Shown: in pieces, positions 36,019 through 44,761 of the stretch
How the letters are laid out: each line of letters begins with the position of its first letter
Numbering within the stretch: the first letter of the stretch is position 1
Notes under the pieces: model-generated
Database searches by the model: none
Seen by the model: only the letters and a program-made list of their open reading frames with translations
Told to the model about the DNA's origin: nothing
Translations under genes and position numbers: made by a program
From: Alcanivorax sp. S6407
GTDB taxonomy: Bacteria; Pseudomonadota; Gammaproteobacteria; Pseudomonadales; Alcanivoracaceae
Assembly (NCBI RefSeq): GCF_023016115.1
Contig: NZ_JALKBH010000001.1
Span: 62,001-126,000 of the forward strand
DNA length: 64,000 bases
Direction of reading: 5' to 3'

Positions 36019-38952
36019 GTGACGGTGTTACAAACATGGAAGCAGGCCAGCTGGAAACTGAAAACGCTGGTGATAGTTGGGGGCCTTTATCTGCTGTACG
36101 CCCTGTTGGGCTTTCTGGTTGCTCCGGGGCTGGTGCAAAGCAATGCCAGAGAGATCCTGGCGGATCTGACCGGTCGCGAGGTGGTGATTGATGAGGTGAA
36201 GATCAATCCGTTGGCGTTGAGTGCCACCATCAATGGTTTTGCCATCAAGGATGAGCAGACCGAGGTGCTGGCCGGGTTTGATTCCCTTTATGTGAATTTT
36301 CAGCTGTCATCCCTGTTCCGCTGGAGCTGGTATTTTGACCAGATTGCCATGGATGGGCTGACCCTGCGTGCCCGACGTAACCCGGGCTCAGCATTCAACT
36401 TCGATGACATCCTGGCGCATATCGAAGCCCGGGCCGAAGCGGAGCCGGAAGAAGAGCCGGCGCCTGTCGCCGATGGCGACGCGGCATTGCCCAGCATTGC
36501 GGTGGGTGAACTGGTGCTGACCAATGGCGACCTGCGTTTCACCGAAGCGGCAGGCAAGGCGCCCCATGAACTGATCCTGCCTATTGCCTTTGATATCAAT
36601 AATTTTTCCACGGTGGCCAAGGATAGTGAGTCCAACGACTATGCCATCCGCCTGGAAGGGCCGGACGGCGGGGTGTTTGACTGGGCCGGGCATTTCGAAT
36701 TCAGCCCATTCATCGCCAATGGTCGCCTGCAGGTAGAAAAGGTGGATCTGGTGTCCCTGGCCAAGCTTGGGCAGGAGCAGGTGCGGTTTACTGTGCCTTC
36801 CGGGGAGCTGGATCTGGAAGCAGAATATGCTTTCACCAAGGCCCCGGAAGCCAAGTTAATGATTACCGGCGGCCGCGTGGGACTGCGTAATGTGGCATTG
36901 CAGAAGCCTGGCGAAGACACCCCCAGCATCCTGCTACCGGGGATTGATGTTTCCGGTATTGCTTTGGACACCCTGGCGCAGACCGTGTTGGTGCCGGAAG
37001 TGAATGTGACCAGGCCGGAAATTACAGCCGTTCTGGAAGACGCTGGTGTGGATCTGGCAACCCTGTTCCTGCCGCCGGATGAGGAGCGGGCAGACCAGTT
37101 CAAGGAGCAGGTCAAGGAGAAGGCCCAGGAGGCCGCAGAGCGGATTGTCGAAGCGGAAACGTTCTGGAAAGTGACCCTGGACACCCTGGCGGTGGATGGC
37201 AGTACGCTGCGTTTTATCGACCGCACGTTGTCGCCCGCGCGTACCGTGATGTTGACCGAGGGCGACTACAAGTTGACCAACCTGGTCGTGGGTGAAGATG
37301 CGCCTTTCCAGTGGCAGGGTAGCGGTAAACTTGCAGGCGAAGGAGTGCTGACGCATTCCGGTGAAGGCAAGTTGGCGCCGCTGTCAATCACCAGCAAGGC
37401 CAGCCTGAGTGATTTGCCATTGGCGACCTTCTCTCCCTGGCTGGAACGTGACATGCCGTTGTCGGTGGCTTCCGGCAAGCTGGGTTTGGACGTGGATGCC
37501 CAGGTTGCTGGTGATGCGCCGGATGTGACGCTCAATGCCAGTGCCACGGTTGAGGGGCTGAATGTACTCGAACAGGGCCGCCCCCTGTTGAAAGCCAACA
37601 GCACCGCCTTGAAAGGGTTGACGCTTTCCACCGCGACACAGCAGGTACAGATTGAGGAGATCGGCCTCACCGGGCTGGATGTGTTGCATCAAATCGATTC
37701 CCAGGGCCGTGATACCGCCACCCGAATCGAGTCGGGTACCAGCTCGTCCTCTTCCGCCGGTGGCGCAGCCAGTAGCGGGGATGAAAAGCCGTGGCAGGTG
37801 GCTATCAAGCGGGTAAGACTGGTCGGCAGTCAGGTGCGCCATGAGGACCTGACATCGAGCCCCAACTTTCGTATTGGTCTTTACCAGCTATCCGGCATGA
37901 TCACCAACCTCAATACCCGCCCCGGGAGCCGGGCCAATCTGGATCTGAAAGCCCAGATCGACCGTTATGCCCCGTTCAGCATCAAAGGGGTAATTTCTCC
38001 CGAGCCGCTGTACTCGGACATGACGGTGGCTCTGGAAAACTACGAAATGACCAGCCTGACCCCGTACACCGGACTCTACCTTGGTTATCAGGTAGAGAAA
38101 GGACAGCTGGGTGTACAAAGCGGAGTGAGTATCGAGGACAACCATCTCGAGAGTAAGTCCGACATTCTTGCCGACCAGTTTTATCTCGGTGAAAAAGTCC
38201 AAAGCGACGAAGCGGTGAAGGTGCCGATCAAGTTGGGCCTGTCCGTACTGCGCTCACCCGGTGGGGAGATTCGCTTGCCAGTGACCATGTCCGGGGATCT
38301 GGATGATCCCAGTTTCAGTGTCACCGGCATGATTCTCAAGGTGCTGACCAATATTGTGGTCAAGGCAGCAACCGCGCCGTTCTCGGTACTGGCGGGCCTG
38401 GCGGGTGGCGAAAACCTGGAGCAGATCCAGTTCGATCCGGGCAGTGCAGAGGTAGGCCAGGGTACCAGCAGTTCCCTGTCGGCCCTGGCAAAAGTACTCA
38501 GTGAAAAGCCCGATTTGCAAATCGGTCTGATCGGTACCACCAGTGCTGCCGATCGCACGGCTCTGGCAGAACAACTGATCGGTATGGACATGGACGGTGA
38601 GGACTGGGAGGGCATCGAGGTGGCGCTGGAATCTTCCTCGCAACGCCGCAAGCTCAAACGTCGCTATGAAAAAATGACTGATCAGGATGTGGAGAGCCTG
38701 ATCACTGATCCGCTGCCGGAAGACGATGAGGAAGCGGATCGTCTGCTGGCAAGGGCGGCCTGGGATTCGATGGTGCCTCGGGAAGCGGCTGCAATTTCCG
38801 GCGAACAGCTGGTCGAACTGGCACGTCTGCGATCTGAAAATGCCAAGGCGGTGCTGGTGCAGCAACTGGGTGTGGCCCAGTCCCGTGTTTACCTGAACGA
38901 ATCAAAGGTAGATGGTGAGGTGTCGGGCCTGACCCTGACGCTGGGTAAATAA
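36019..38952 (+). CDS. DUF748 / AsmA-like membrane protein
   Basis: A 977-residue protein with one N-terminal membrane anchor (about 15-38, LVIVGGLYLLYALLGFLV) and a very long periplasmic beta-rich part typical of DUF748/AsmA-like proteins. Family blocks include SLYVNFQLSSLFRWSW and a C-terminal stretch (ENLEQIQFDPGSAEV) with distant resemblance to OmpA-type domains. Proteins of this group are thought to act in outer-membrane lipid transport or biogenesis. A GTG start at 36019 follows AAGAAGGA. The next gene starts one base after its stop, so the two are one operon. Confidence 0.87.
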   Translation: MTVLQTWKQASWKLKTLVIVGGLYLLYALLGFLVAPGLVQSNAREILADLTGREVVIDEVKINPLALSATINGFAIKDEQTEVLAGFDSLYVNFQLSSLFRWSWYFDQIAMDGLTLRARRNPGSAFNFDDILAHIEARAEAEPEEEPAPVADGDAALPSIAVGELVLTNGDLRFTEAAGKAPHELILPIAFDINNFSTVAKDSESNDYAIRLEGPDGGVFDWAGHFEFSPFIANGRLQVEKVDLVSLAKLGQEQVRFTVPSGELDLEAEYAFTKAPEAKLMITGGRVGLRNVALQKPGEDTPSILLPGIDVSGIALDTLAQTVLVPEVNVTRPEITAVLEDAGVDLATLFLPPDEERADQFKEQVKEKAQEAAERIVEAETFWKVTLDTLAVDGSTLRFIDRTLSPARTVMLTEGDYKLTNLVVGEDAPFQWQGSGKLAGEGVLTHSGEGKLAPLSITSKASLSDLPLATFSPWLERDMPLSVASGKLGLDVDAQVAGDAPDVTLNASATVEGLNVLEQGRPLLKANSTALKGLTLSTATQQVQIEEIGLTGLDVLHQIDSQGRDTATRIESGTSSSSSAGGAASSGDEKPWQVAIKRVRLVGSQVRHEDLTSSPNFRIGLYQLSGMITNLNTRPGSRANLDLKAQIDRYAPFSIKGVISPEPLYSDMTVALENYEMTSLTPYTGLYLGYQVEKGQLGVQSGVSIEDNHLESKSDILADQFYLGEKVQSDEAVKVPIKLGLSVLRSPGGEIRLPVTMSGDLDDPSFSVTGMILKVLTNIVVKAATAPFSVLAGLAGGENLEQIQFDPGSAEVGQGTSSSLSALAKVLSEKPDLQIGLIGTTSAADRTALAEQLIGMDMDGEDWEGIEVALESSSQRRKLKRRYEKMTDQDVESLITDPLPEDDEEADRLLARAAWDSMVPREAAAISGEQLVELARLRSENAKAVLVQQLGVAQSRVYLNESKVDGEVSGLTLTLGK

Positions 38953-38953
38953 T

Positions 38954-39700
38954 ATGACTGTCGTGTGGAGCGCAGACCACAATGGTGTGCGCTATGAAGT
39001 CCACCGCAAGGGGAAGAAGCTGGAGCTGTACGCCAACGGAGTGCAGCATTCCGAATTTCACCCCAAGCGTCTGCTCACCGGCAGTGTCTGGGATTTGTTG
39101 TGGTTGCCGGCGCTACTGCATGCTCCACAACGTTACCGGCGGGTACTGGTGCTGGGGCTGGGCGGCGGCTCACTGATTCCACCCATCCGCACCCTGCTGA
39201 ATCCCGAAACCCTGATTGCCGTGGAGCTGGATGCGCCTCACCTGGAGGTGGCCAGGGATGTCTTCGGGGTGGCTGCCATGGGAGTGGAGACCCATCTTGC
39301 CGATGCCTGCCAATGGATTTCGGAGTATCAGGGCCCGCCGTTCGATCTGATCATCGAAGACCTGTTTGCCCCCAATAACGAGCAGGTGACCCGAGCCGTG
39401 CCCGCTGCCCTGGAATGGCAACGCCTTCTGTCGGCGAACCTGTCAGAAGAGGGCGTGCTGGTGATGAATTTCGGAGACTGGGCTGAATATCGGGACAGTG
39501 CCTTGTCCGGAGAAGAGGCGATGGCGGGGTTTGCCAGTCGTTTTCGTCTTTCCTGCAGCGATTGCCACAACGCGATCATCGCCTTCAGTCGTACTCCGAC
39601 ACGCAGCGTCAGGCTACGCCGGCAACTGGCAGAGATACCGGAACTGAACACCCGCGATGCCCGCGGTCGCCTCGACTATCACATCCGCCAGCTGGATTAA
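38954..39700 (+). CDS. Spermidine synthase-like methyltransferase-fold protein
   Basis: A 248-residue protein of the spermine/spermidine synthase fold. VLGLGGGSLIPP is the nucleotide-binding loop, IAVELDAPHLEVARDVF the second strand and acidic residue, and IIEDLFAP the segment where the catalytic aspartates of true SpeE lie. The N-terminal tetramerisation domain of SpeE is short or absent, so polyamine synthesis is uncertain. It begins one base after the DUF748 stop, indicating coupled expression. It is followed by a heptamer repeat hairpin before the convergent slt gene. Confidence 0.83.
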   Translation: MTVVWSADHNGVRYEVHRKGKKLELYANGVQHSEFHPKRLLTGSVWDLLWLPALLHAPQRYRRVLVLGLGGGSLIPPIRTLLNPETLIAVELDAPHLEVARDVFGVAAMGVETHLADACQWISEYQGPPFDLIIEDLFAPNNEQVTRAVPAALEWQRLLSANLSEEGVLVMNFGDWAEYRDSALSGEEAMAGFASRFRLSCSDCHNAIIAFSRTPTRSVRLRRQLAEIPELNTRDARGRLDYHIRQLD

Positions 39701-39714
39701 GGTAGAACAGTAGC

Positions 39715-39793
39715 GAGTTTTGAGTCACGAGTTGCGAAAAGCGTAAACCCTGTTCTGCTCTTCGAAACTCGAAACTCGAAACTCGAAACTCGG
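39715..39793. repeat. Inverted pair of 7-bp-period arrays (TCGAAAC type)
   Basis: The left arm reads GAGTTTT, GAGTCAC, GAGTTGC (39715-39735). The right arm is four perfect TCGAAAC units (39762-39789) plus TCGG. The loop contains GCGAAAAGCGTAAACCC. The structure fills the gap between two convergent genes and ends 10 bp before the slt stop. Confidence 0.85.
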
Positions 39794-39803
39794 TACTGGT
39801 TTC

Positions 39804-41723
39804 TTACTCCAGCATGGACAGCGAGTAGAGGCTGCCGCTTTCCTTGTCATTGATCAGCTGGGCGGTACGGGGCTGGTCATCGTGCAGGCCGATAAACAGT
39901 ACACGGTAGGTCAGGACTGCCTGTACGTAGTCGCGGGTTTCCCGGAAGGGAATCGACTCCACCCACACGTCGGCCGGTACCCCCTTATCCTCTTCTTCTG
40001 CCAGCCAGTTATCGATCCTGTGTGGTCCGGCATTGTAGGCTGCCAGTGCCAGCAGGCGGTTACCGTTGAACTGTTCCAGTAATTCCGCAAGGTAACGGGT
40101 GCCGAGACCGATGTTCACGTTCTGGTCGAACAGCATGGCCTGGGTGGGCCGCTGCTGATCGGCGGCGCGCGCCACATTGCGGGCGGTAGCGGGCATCAGC
40201 TGCATCAGGCCACTGGCTCCCACCCCGGACCGGGCGCGTGGGTTGAAGGCGCTCTCTCGACGTGAGACGGCCATGGCCAGCCAGGGATCCAGTTCATTTT
40301 CCAGCCCTTCCTTCTCGAACTGGGAGCGGTATGCGGGCGGAAAGCGCCACGCCAGGGTATTCCAGGACTTGGACTGAATCGACGCCTCTACCGCCAGACT
40401 GTACCACTGCTGTTTCAGCGCATAGTCGGCCAGGGCCCGTTGTTGATCCTCATCACTGTGCCAGAGCAACCACAACCATTCACGGTGTGCAGCACTGTCT
40501 TCTTCCATTTCCTGCAGCAGTTTCACCCGTGCCACAGCCGCGGGGGCTTCAAACGCTGCCGGTGCGGAATAGGGCTCGTCAGAAAAGCGATAGGGTTCGC
40601 CAAGGCGGTCGGCGGCCAGGAAGGCAAAGAAGTTTCTTCCCTGGGCGGCTTGCTGAAGCAGCTCCCTGGCGGTGTCTTCTTTACCGGTGGCTTCCAGTGC
40701 GCGTGCCTGCCAATACTGCCAGCGAGAATCGGATTGTTCCTGCTCCGGCAGCTTGGCAATCCAGTGAGCGGCCGCTTGCCAGTTTTGTTCAATCACAGCC
40801 CGGCGGGCGCGCTGGCTCAATAGTTCCAGATCGCTGTGGCTCTCCAGCCAGCTGTCCAGCCATTCGCGATTTTCCTCGATACCGCGGATGGTGGAATACC
40901 AGGCAAGACGGCGACCAAGAGACTGCCGGGCTTCTTCCTTGGTGATTGTCGTCTCGTGTTCTTCAAACCATTTTCTGGCAGCAATGGTGTCAGTGTAGAT
41001 CCAGCGGTACAGGCCTGCTTCACGCAGGGCTTCCTGATGTTCCTCACTCAGCTGCCGGGGCAGATCATCCAGTTCCTCGGGGGAGCGGTAGACTTTTTTC
41101 AGCCAGTTGCCTGCGGTCTCGAACTTGCTGCCTTCCAGGGAGCGGTTGAGATAACGCATCAAACTGTAGTTGCCGGCTTCAAAGGCAAGTCGCTGACGTT
41201 CCCAGATAGCTTCGGCGTCAATGATACCGGCCTCACGGGCTGCCTCGAATAGCGGGTCGCAGGCAGTGGGCCGTGAGCTACCGTGGGCCCACAGGCGGGC
41301 GGCTTCCTGCAGGGCGGAGTCATCCCCGTTGGCCAGTTTTGCCTGATAGAAATAGCACTGCAGCGCGACAGCACCGGGTGGCTTTTCGCTCACTTCAAGC
41401 AGGGCATCCCAGCGTTTTGCCTGGCCGTAGGCAACAATGGCGATATCACGAATATCACCGGGCAGGGGGGAGTCACTGTAGCGCTCCGCATAAGCCTGTA
41501 CTTTTTCGGGGGATAGTTCCGGCAGACCGGCTCGCACGCGATGGAATTCCAGATAGGCTTCCAGCGGGTGATTGTCATCCAGCTCGGCTTCCAGCCGGGT
41601 TAACGTTTCCCAGTCATCATTGCGGGCGGCATCCAGTGCCTGATGGAAAGTGCTATTGCTGTTCCCGGCGACACTCTGGGCCGTCATCAAACTACAGGCA
41701 ATCAGTACTGCGGCGCGAACCAT
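39804..41723 (-). CDS. slt: Soluble lytic murein transglycosylase
   Basis: A 639-residue periplasmic peptidoglycan lytic transglycosylase. A signal peptide is at the N-terminus (VRAAVLIACSLMTAQSVAG, cleaved near residue 20). A long alpha-superhelical U and L domain of about 430 residues follows. The C-terminal lysozyme-like domain has the catalytic glutamate near 487 in SRRESAFNPRARS and the family blocks SGLMQLMPATA and AAYNAGPHR. The ATG at 41723 follows GGAGG; ATGs further upstream lack a site. It releases 1,6-anhydro-muropeptides, the substrates later handled by nagZ at 44762. Confidence 0.93.
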   Translation of the reverse strand: MVRAAVLIACSLMTAQSVAGNSNSTFHQALDAARNDDWETLTRLEAELDDNHPLEAYLEFHRVRAGLPELSPEKVQAYAERYSDSPLPGDIRDIAIVAYGQAKRWDALLEVSEKPPGAVALQCYFYQAKLANGDDSALQEAARLWAHGSSRPTACDPLFEAAREAGIIDAEAIWERQRLAFEAGNYSLMRYLNRSLEGSKFETAGNWLKKVYRSPEELDDLPRQLSEEHQEALREAGLYRWIYTDTIAARKWFEEHETTITKEEARQSLGRRLAWYSTIRGIEENREWLDSWLESHSDLELLSQRARRAVIEQNWQAAAHWIAKLPEQEQSDSRWQYWQARALEATGKEDTARELLQQAAQGRNFFAFLAADRLGEPYRFSDEPYSAPAAFEAPAAVARVKLLQEMEEDSAAHREWLWLLWHSDEDQQRALADYALKQQWYSLAVEASIQSKSWNTLAWRFPPAYRSQFEKEGLENELDPWLAMAVSRRESAFNPRARSGVGASGLMQLMPATARNVARAADQQRPTQAMLFDQNVNIGLGTRYLAELLEQFNGNRLLALAAYNAGPHRIDNWLAEEEDKGVPADVWVESIPFRETRDYVQAVLTYRVLFIGLHDDQPRTAQLINDKESGSLYSLSMLE

Positions 41724-41931
41724 CTGAGCCTCCATGTCAGTTACCACTAATGAATCATTATCTCTCTGATTCTACCGGCAGGAGCCGTTTGGGCGAGTGT
41801 GGATTATGTAAAACTTTCCGGAATGTGACGGGAATGGGACAGCCAGCCGACGGATGGCACTGACGAGCCCCTGACTGCGTTATACTTGCGCACCATTGAG
41901 TTACCCTTCGGTCTTTATTGCACGGGAAAGC

Positions 41932-42906
41932 ATGGAAAATACTACGCAATTATTACTGCGCCAAAGCGATGCCATGAGCGGCCGCGAAGTGCTGGTGGTG
42001 GACGCCAATGACGGGGCGCTCACGTCCCTGGATGTGGATGCCCGGATGCATATTCATGCAGATGACTTCACCATTGGCGCGCAGCAGTGGGCGCCGCTGC
42101 CTTCCATTCCCGAGGCGGTGGATCTGCTGATCCTGCCGTTACCGAAGTCCGGCGATCGACTGCGTTTTCTGCTTAACGGGCTGGCAGGACAGATTGTGCA
42201 ACCCATGGAAATCTGGCTGGTGGGGCCCGCCAAGGGCGGTATCAAGGGGGCTCTCAAGCACTTTGATTCTCATGTGGACCATAGTGAACTGGTGGACAGC
42301 GCACGCCATTGCAAACTCTATCGGGGCATGTTGCAGCCGGGGGCTGCCCAGCAACTGAAGGCCTGGGGTGAGGTGATAAGCGTTGATGAGCTTGAGGCGG
42401 TGAGTTACCCGGGAGTATTCAGCCATGGTCGGCTGGATGAAGGATCCCGGTTGTTACTCGACGCCATGGCCGAGCACAATCTGCCGAGACCCGGCAAGGT
42501 GGTCGATGTGGGTTGCGGCGCCGGAGTGTTGAGTATCCTGTTGGCGCGACAGGGCTGGCAGGTACAAGCCATGGATGTGAGTGCGACGGCGGTGGCAGCC
42601 TGCAAGGCCAGCCTGGAACGTAATGGTCTTCAGGGTCAGGTCTGTGGCGGTGATCTGTTCTCGCCGGTGTCAGGTCGGGTAAACATGGTTGTCACCAATC
42701 CGCCGTTTCATGATCGCCGTCTGCGCACCACCGACATTACCCGTCGCCTGATTGAGGAGGCGCCGTCGCATCTGAAAGAGGGCGGTGAGATGTGGCTGGT
42801 GGCCAACCGCGAGCTGCCTTACGCGCAGTGGCTGGACGATGCCTTTTCCCATGTGCAGGTGGCGGCGGAAACCAATCGCTTCCGGGTCTATCGGGCGGTA
42901 GTGTAG
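41932..42906 (+). CDS. rsmC: 16S rRNA m2G1207 methyltransferase RsmC
   Basis: A 324-residue SAM-dependent N2-guanine methyltransferase. The N-terminal pseudo-methyltransferase domain (about 1-165) is followed by the catalytic domain with DVGCGAGVLS (about 189-198) for SAM binding and NPPFH (about 254-258) as the base-flipping catalytic motif. It methylates G1207 of 16S rRNA in the 30S subunit. The ATG at 41932 is preceded by GGGAAAG. It is divergent from slt and converges with an extended SDR gene. Confidence 0.92.
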   Translation: MENTTQLLLRQSDAMSGREVLVVDANDGALTSLDVDARMHIHADDFTIGAQQWAPLPSIPEAVDLLILPLPKSGDRLRFLLNGLAGQIVQPMEIWLVGPAKGGIKGALKHFDSHVDHSELVDSARHCKLYRGMLQPGAAQQLKAWGEVISVDELEAVSYPGVFSHGRLDEGSRLLLDAMAEHNLPRPGKVVDVGCGAGVLSILLARQGWQVQAMDVSATAVAACKASLERNGLQGQVCGGDLFSPVSGRVNMVVTNPPFHDRRLRTTDITRRLIEEAPSHLKEGGEMWLVANRELPYAQWLDDAFSHVQVAAETNRFRVYRAVV

Positions 42907-42942
42907 CGACGCAAGGAAGCTGGTGACGGTTGCTTGTTGATA

Positions 42943-42975
42943 GCGTCAGAAGTCCGCTACCGGACGTCTGACGCC
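42943..42975. terminator. Hairpin of CTGACGC-type heptamers between convergent genes
   Basis: GCGTCAGAAGTCC (42943-42955) pairs with GGACGTCTGACGC (42962-42974) around a GCTACC loop. The arms also read in 7-base steps (GCGTCAG, AAGTCCG, CTACCGG, ACGTCTG), so it belongs to the heptamer family. It may act as a shared terminator, but it lacks a T-run. Confidence 0.6.
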
Positions 42976-42982
42976 ATCGTCG

Positions 42983-43963
42983 CTACAACAGGTTCTCCCG
43001 GGCCATCCAGGTAATGCAATTCTCGATCATGGTGGCCAGCGGGATCTGGTCGTTGAAGCCGAGTTTCTCCACCGCCTTGCTGCTGTCGGCATGCACCCGG
43101 TGGGTAATCAGCGCCACCTTCTCCGGTGTCAGGCGTGGCTCATTGCCGGTAAACAGGCTGCCGATCGGTGAGATCTGCCCGGCAAGACGCAGTACGAAGG
43201 GGGGCACTGTCTTTGTCGGTACCTTGCGACCAAGCTGCCTGGCGATGGTTTGCACCAGTTCCAGAAAGCTGGCTTCGATACCGGCGAGTATGTAGCGCTC
43301 GCCGCAGACGCCTTTCTCGAAGGCGCTGATATGGGCACGGGCCACTTCCTCCACAGCACAGAAATTCCCTCCACCGGGGGGTACCCCCGGTAACTTGCCA
43401 TCGTTGATCAGCTTGATCATCTGGGACCAGTTATGGGTATCGCCGGCACCGATGATGCCGCAGGGATTGAGAATTACCGCATCCAGTCCCTGGCGGATAC
43501 CGTTCTCCACTTCCTGCTCGGCCAGGTACTTGGTGCGGTTATAGCTGATCCAGTCGTTGGCGGCGTTGGAGGGGGTGAGTTCGTTGATCGGCTCATCCTG
43601 AATGCCCCAGGCGGAAATGGAGGAGGTATGGATAAAGCGCCCGGCCACATTCTTCTGTGCGGCACTGATCATGGCGCGGGTGCCGAGCACATTGTCCTTG
43701 TATTGCTGGGCGTTGCCGCGGCGCCACATGCTGGTATTGCCGGCCACATGGAACACTGCATCCGGGGCCGGAGGCATCACCAGTGCCAGCTCGGTGGCGT
43801 TGTCCAGTGGTGCCTGTACCACCGTGACATCTTTGGCCTGCAGGGCCGTTGCATCACTGCGCGGGCGGATCACGGCGGTCACATCCCAGCCCCTGTCCAG
43901 CAGCTGATCCACGATATGGCCACCCAGAAAACCCCGGGCTCCACTGACAAATGCCACCGGCAT
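42983..43963 (-). CDS. Extended SDR (NAD-dependent epimerase/dihydroflavonol-reductase type)
   Basis: A 326-residue extended SDR. VSGARGFLGGHIV is the glycine-rich NAD(P)-binding motif. HVAGNTSMWRR is the active-site approach, TSSISAWG holds the catalytic serine, and YNRTKYLAE the catalytic tyrosine and lysine. Closest pattern is the dihydroflavonol-4-reductase / 3-beta-HSD-like branch; the substrate is unknown. The ATG at 43963 has AAGGAG 6 bases upstream, so the longer frame to 44056 is not used. It lies next to the tRNA gene on the opposite strand. Confidence 0.9.
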   Translation of the reverse strand: MPVAFVSGARGFLGGHIVDQLLDRGWDVTAVIRPRSDATALQAKDVTVVQAPLDNATELALVMPPAPDAVFHVAGNTSMWRRGNAQQYKDNVLGTRAMISAAQKNVAGRFIHTSSISAWGIQDEPINELTPSNAANDWISYNRTKYLAEQEVENGIRQGLDAVILNPCGIIGAGDTHNWSQMIKLINDGKLPGVPPGGGNFCAVEEVARAHISAFEKGVCGERYILAGIEASFLELVQTIARQLGRKVPTKTVPPFVLRLAGQISPIGSLFTGNEPRLTPEKVALITHRVHADSSKAVEKLGFNDQIPLATMIENCITWMARENLL

Positions 43964-44091
43964 GGCGATCTCCTTATTGAATCGGTCACGGCAGTGTACC
44001 CTGAAGCGCCGGCAGGTAAATAAAGAACCGGATGAGGAGGCTGCGGGGCTGGCCAAGGTGCAGGGTTTTGTCTATATTGCCGTTTCCTGAC

Positions 44092-44165
44092 GCGGGTGTA
44101 GTTCAATGGTAGAACGGCAGCTTCCCAAGCTGCATACGAGAGTTCGATTCTCTTCACCCGCTCCA
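44092..44165 (+). tRNA. tRNA-Gly (CCC anticodon)
   Basis: A 74-base cloverleaf. The acceptor stem is GCGGGTG/CACCCGC. The anticodon stem GCAGC/GCTGC encloses loop TTCCCAA, giving anticodon CCC. The T arm reads GAGAGTTCGATTCTC. The 3' CCA is encoded (44163-44165). It reads GGG codons. A GC-rich hairpin follows directly. Confidence 0.96.
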
Positions 44166-44172
44166 GACACCA

Positions 44173-44198
44173 ACAAGGCCGCCGCAGGGCGGCCTTGT
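44173..44198 (+). terminator. Hairpin downstream of tRNA-Gly
   Basis: ACAAGGCCGCC (44173-44183) pairs perfectly with GGCGGCCTTGT (44188-44198) around a GCAG loop. The stem is strong, but no T-run follows, so it could be a processing or stabilising hairpin rather than a full terminator. Confidence 0.65.
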
Positions 44199-44271
44199 GC
44201 GTTCTGCGGCTATCGCAAGAACTGTGGCAAAGTCCGTTGCATCTTTTCCCCAACCCCCGGACACTTCCTCC

Positions 44272-44742
44272 ATGGAATTGATCATCAAATTGTCCGAACA
44301 ATGTCTCGAATTACGGGGTTCCCGGACGGAGCGCTTCGCTATCTCTTCGGCCCGCAACGGTGCAGGGGAGGCCATGGGCTCGGAAGCGACTCCCCGGGGG
44401 CGCCATGTGGTGCGTGCCCGTTTTGGCGCTGGCCTGCCGGAGGGTGCCGTGCTGAGCGGACGCAAGTTCTCTGGTGAGGTGTATTCTACCGCGCTTGCCG
44501 AACAGCACCCTGAGCGAGACTGGGTGCTGACCCGTATCCTGTGGCTGGGGGGGCTGGAATCGGGCCGTAACCAGGGCGGTAACGTGGATAGTTTTCGCCG
44601 CTTTATCTATATTCACGGCACACCGGACAGTGAACCCATGGGCAGCCCGGCTTCCCATGGCTGTATCCGCATGCGCAATGCTGATCTCATCCGTCTTTTC
44701 GACCAGGTGCCGGTGGGCACACTGGTAACCATCATCGAATAA
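44272..44742 (+). CDS. L,D-transpeptidase (YkuD domain)
   Basis: A 156-residue YkuD-fold L,D-transpeptidase. H115 (YIHGT) and the SHGCIRM motif with H129 and catalytic C131 are present. The family makes 3-3 peptidoglycan cross-links or attaches lipoproteins. No signal peptide is visible and no peptidoglycan-binding domain, so export is unclear; it may instead be a cytoplasmic L,D-carboxypeptidase-like member acting on recycled peptides. It lies 19 bp before nagZ in the same direction, an arrangement that points to muropeptide recycling. Confidence 0.85.
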   Translation: MELIIKLSEQCLELRGSRTERFAISSARNGAGEAMGSEATPRGRHVVRARFGAGLPEGAVLSGRKFSGEVYSTALAEQHPERDWVLTRILWLGGLESGRNQGGNVDSFRRFIYIHGTPDSEPMGSPASHGCIRMRNADLIRLFDQVPVGTLVTIIE

Positions 44743-44761
44743 CTGTCTTCTCAGGGTAGTC

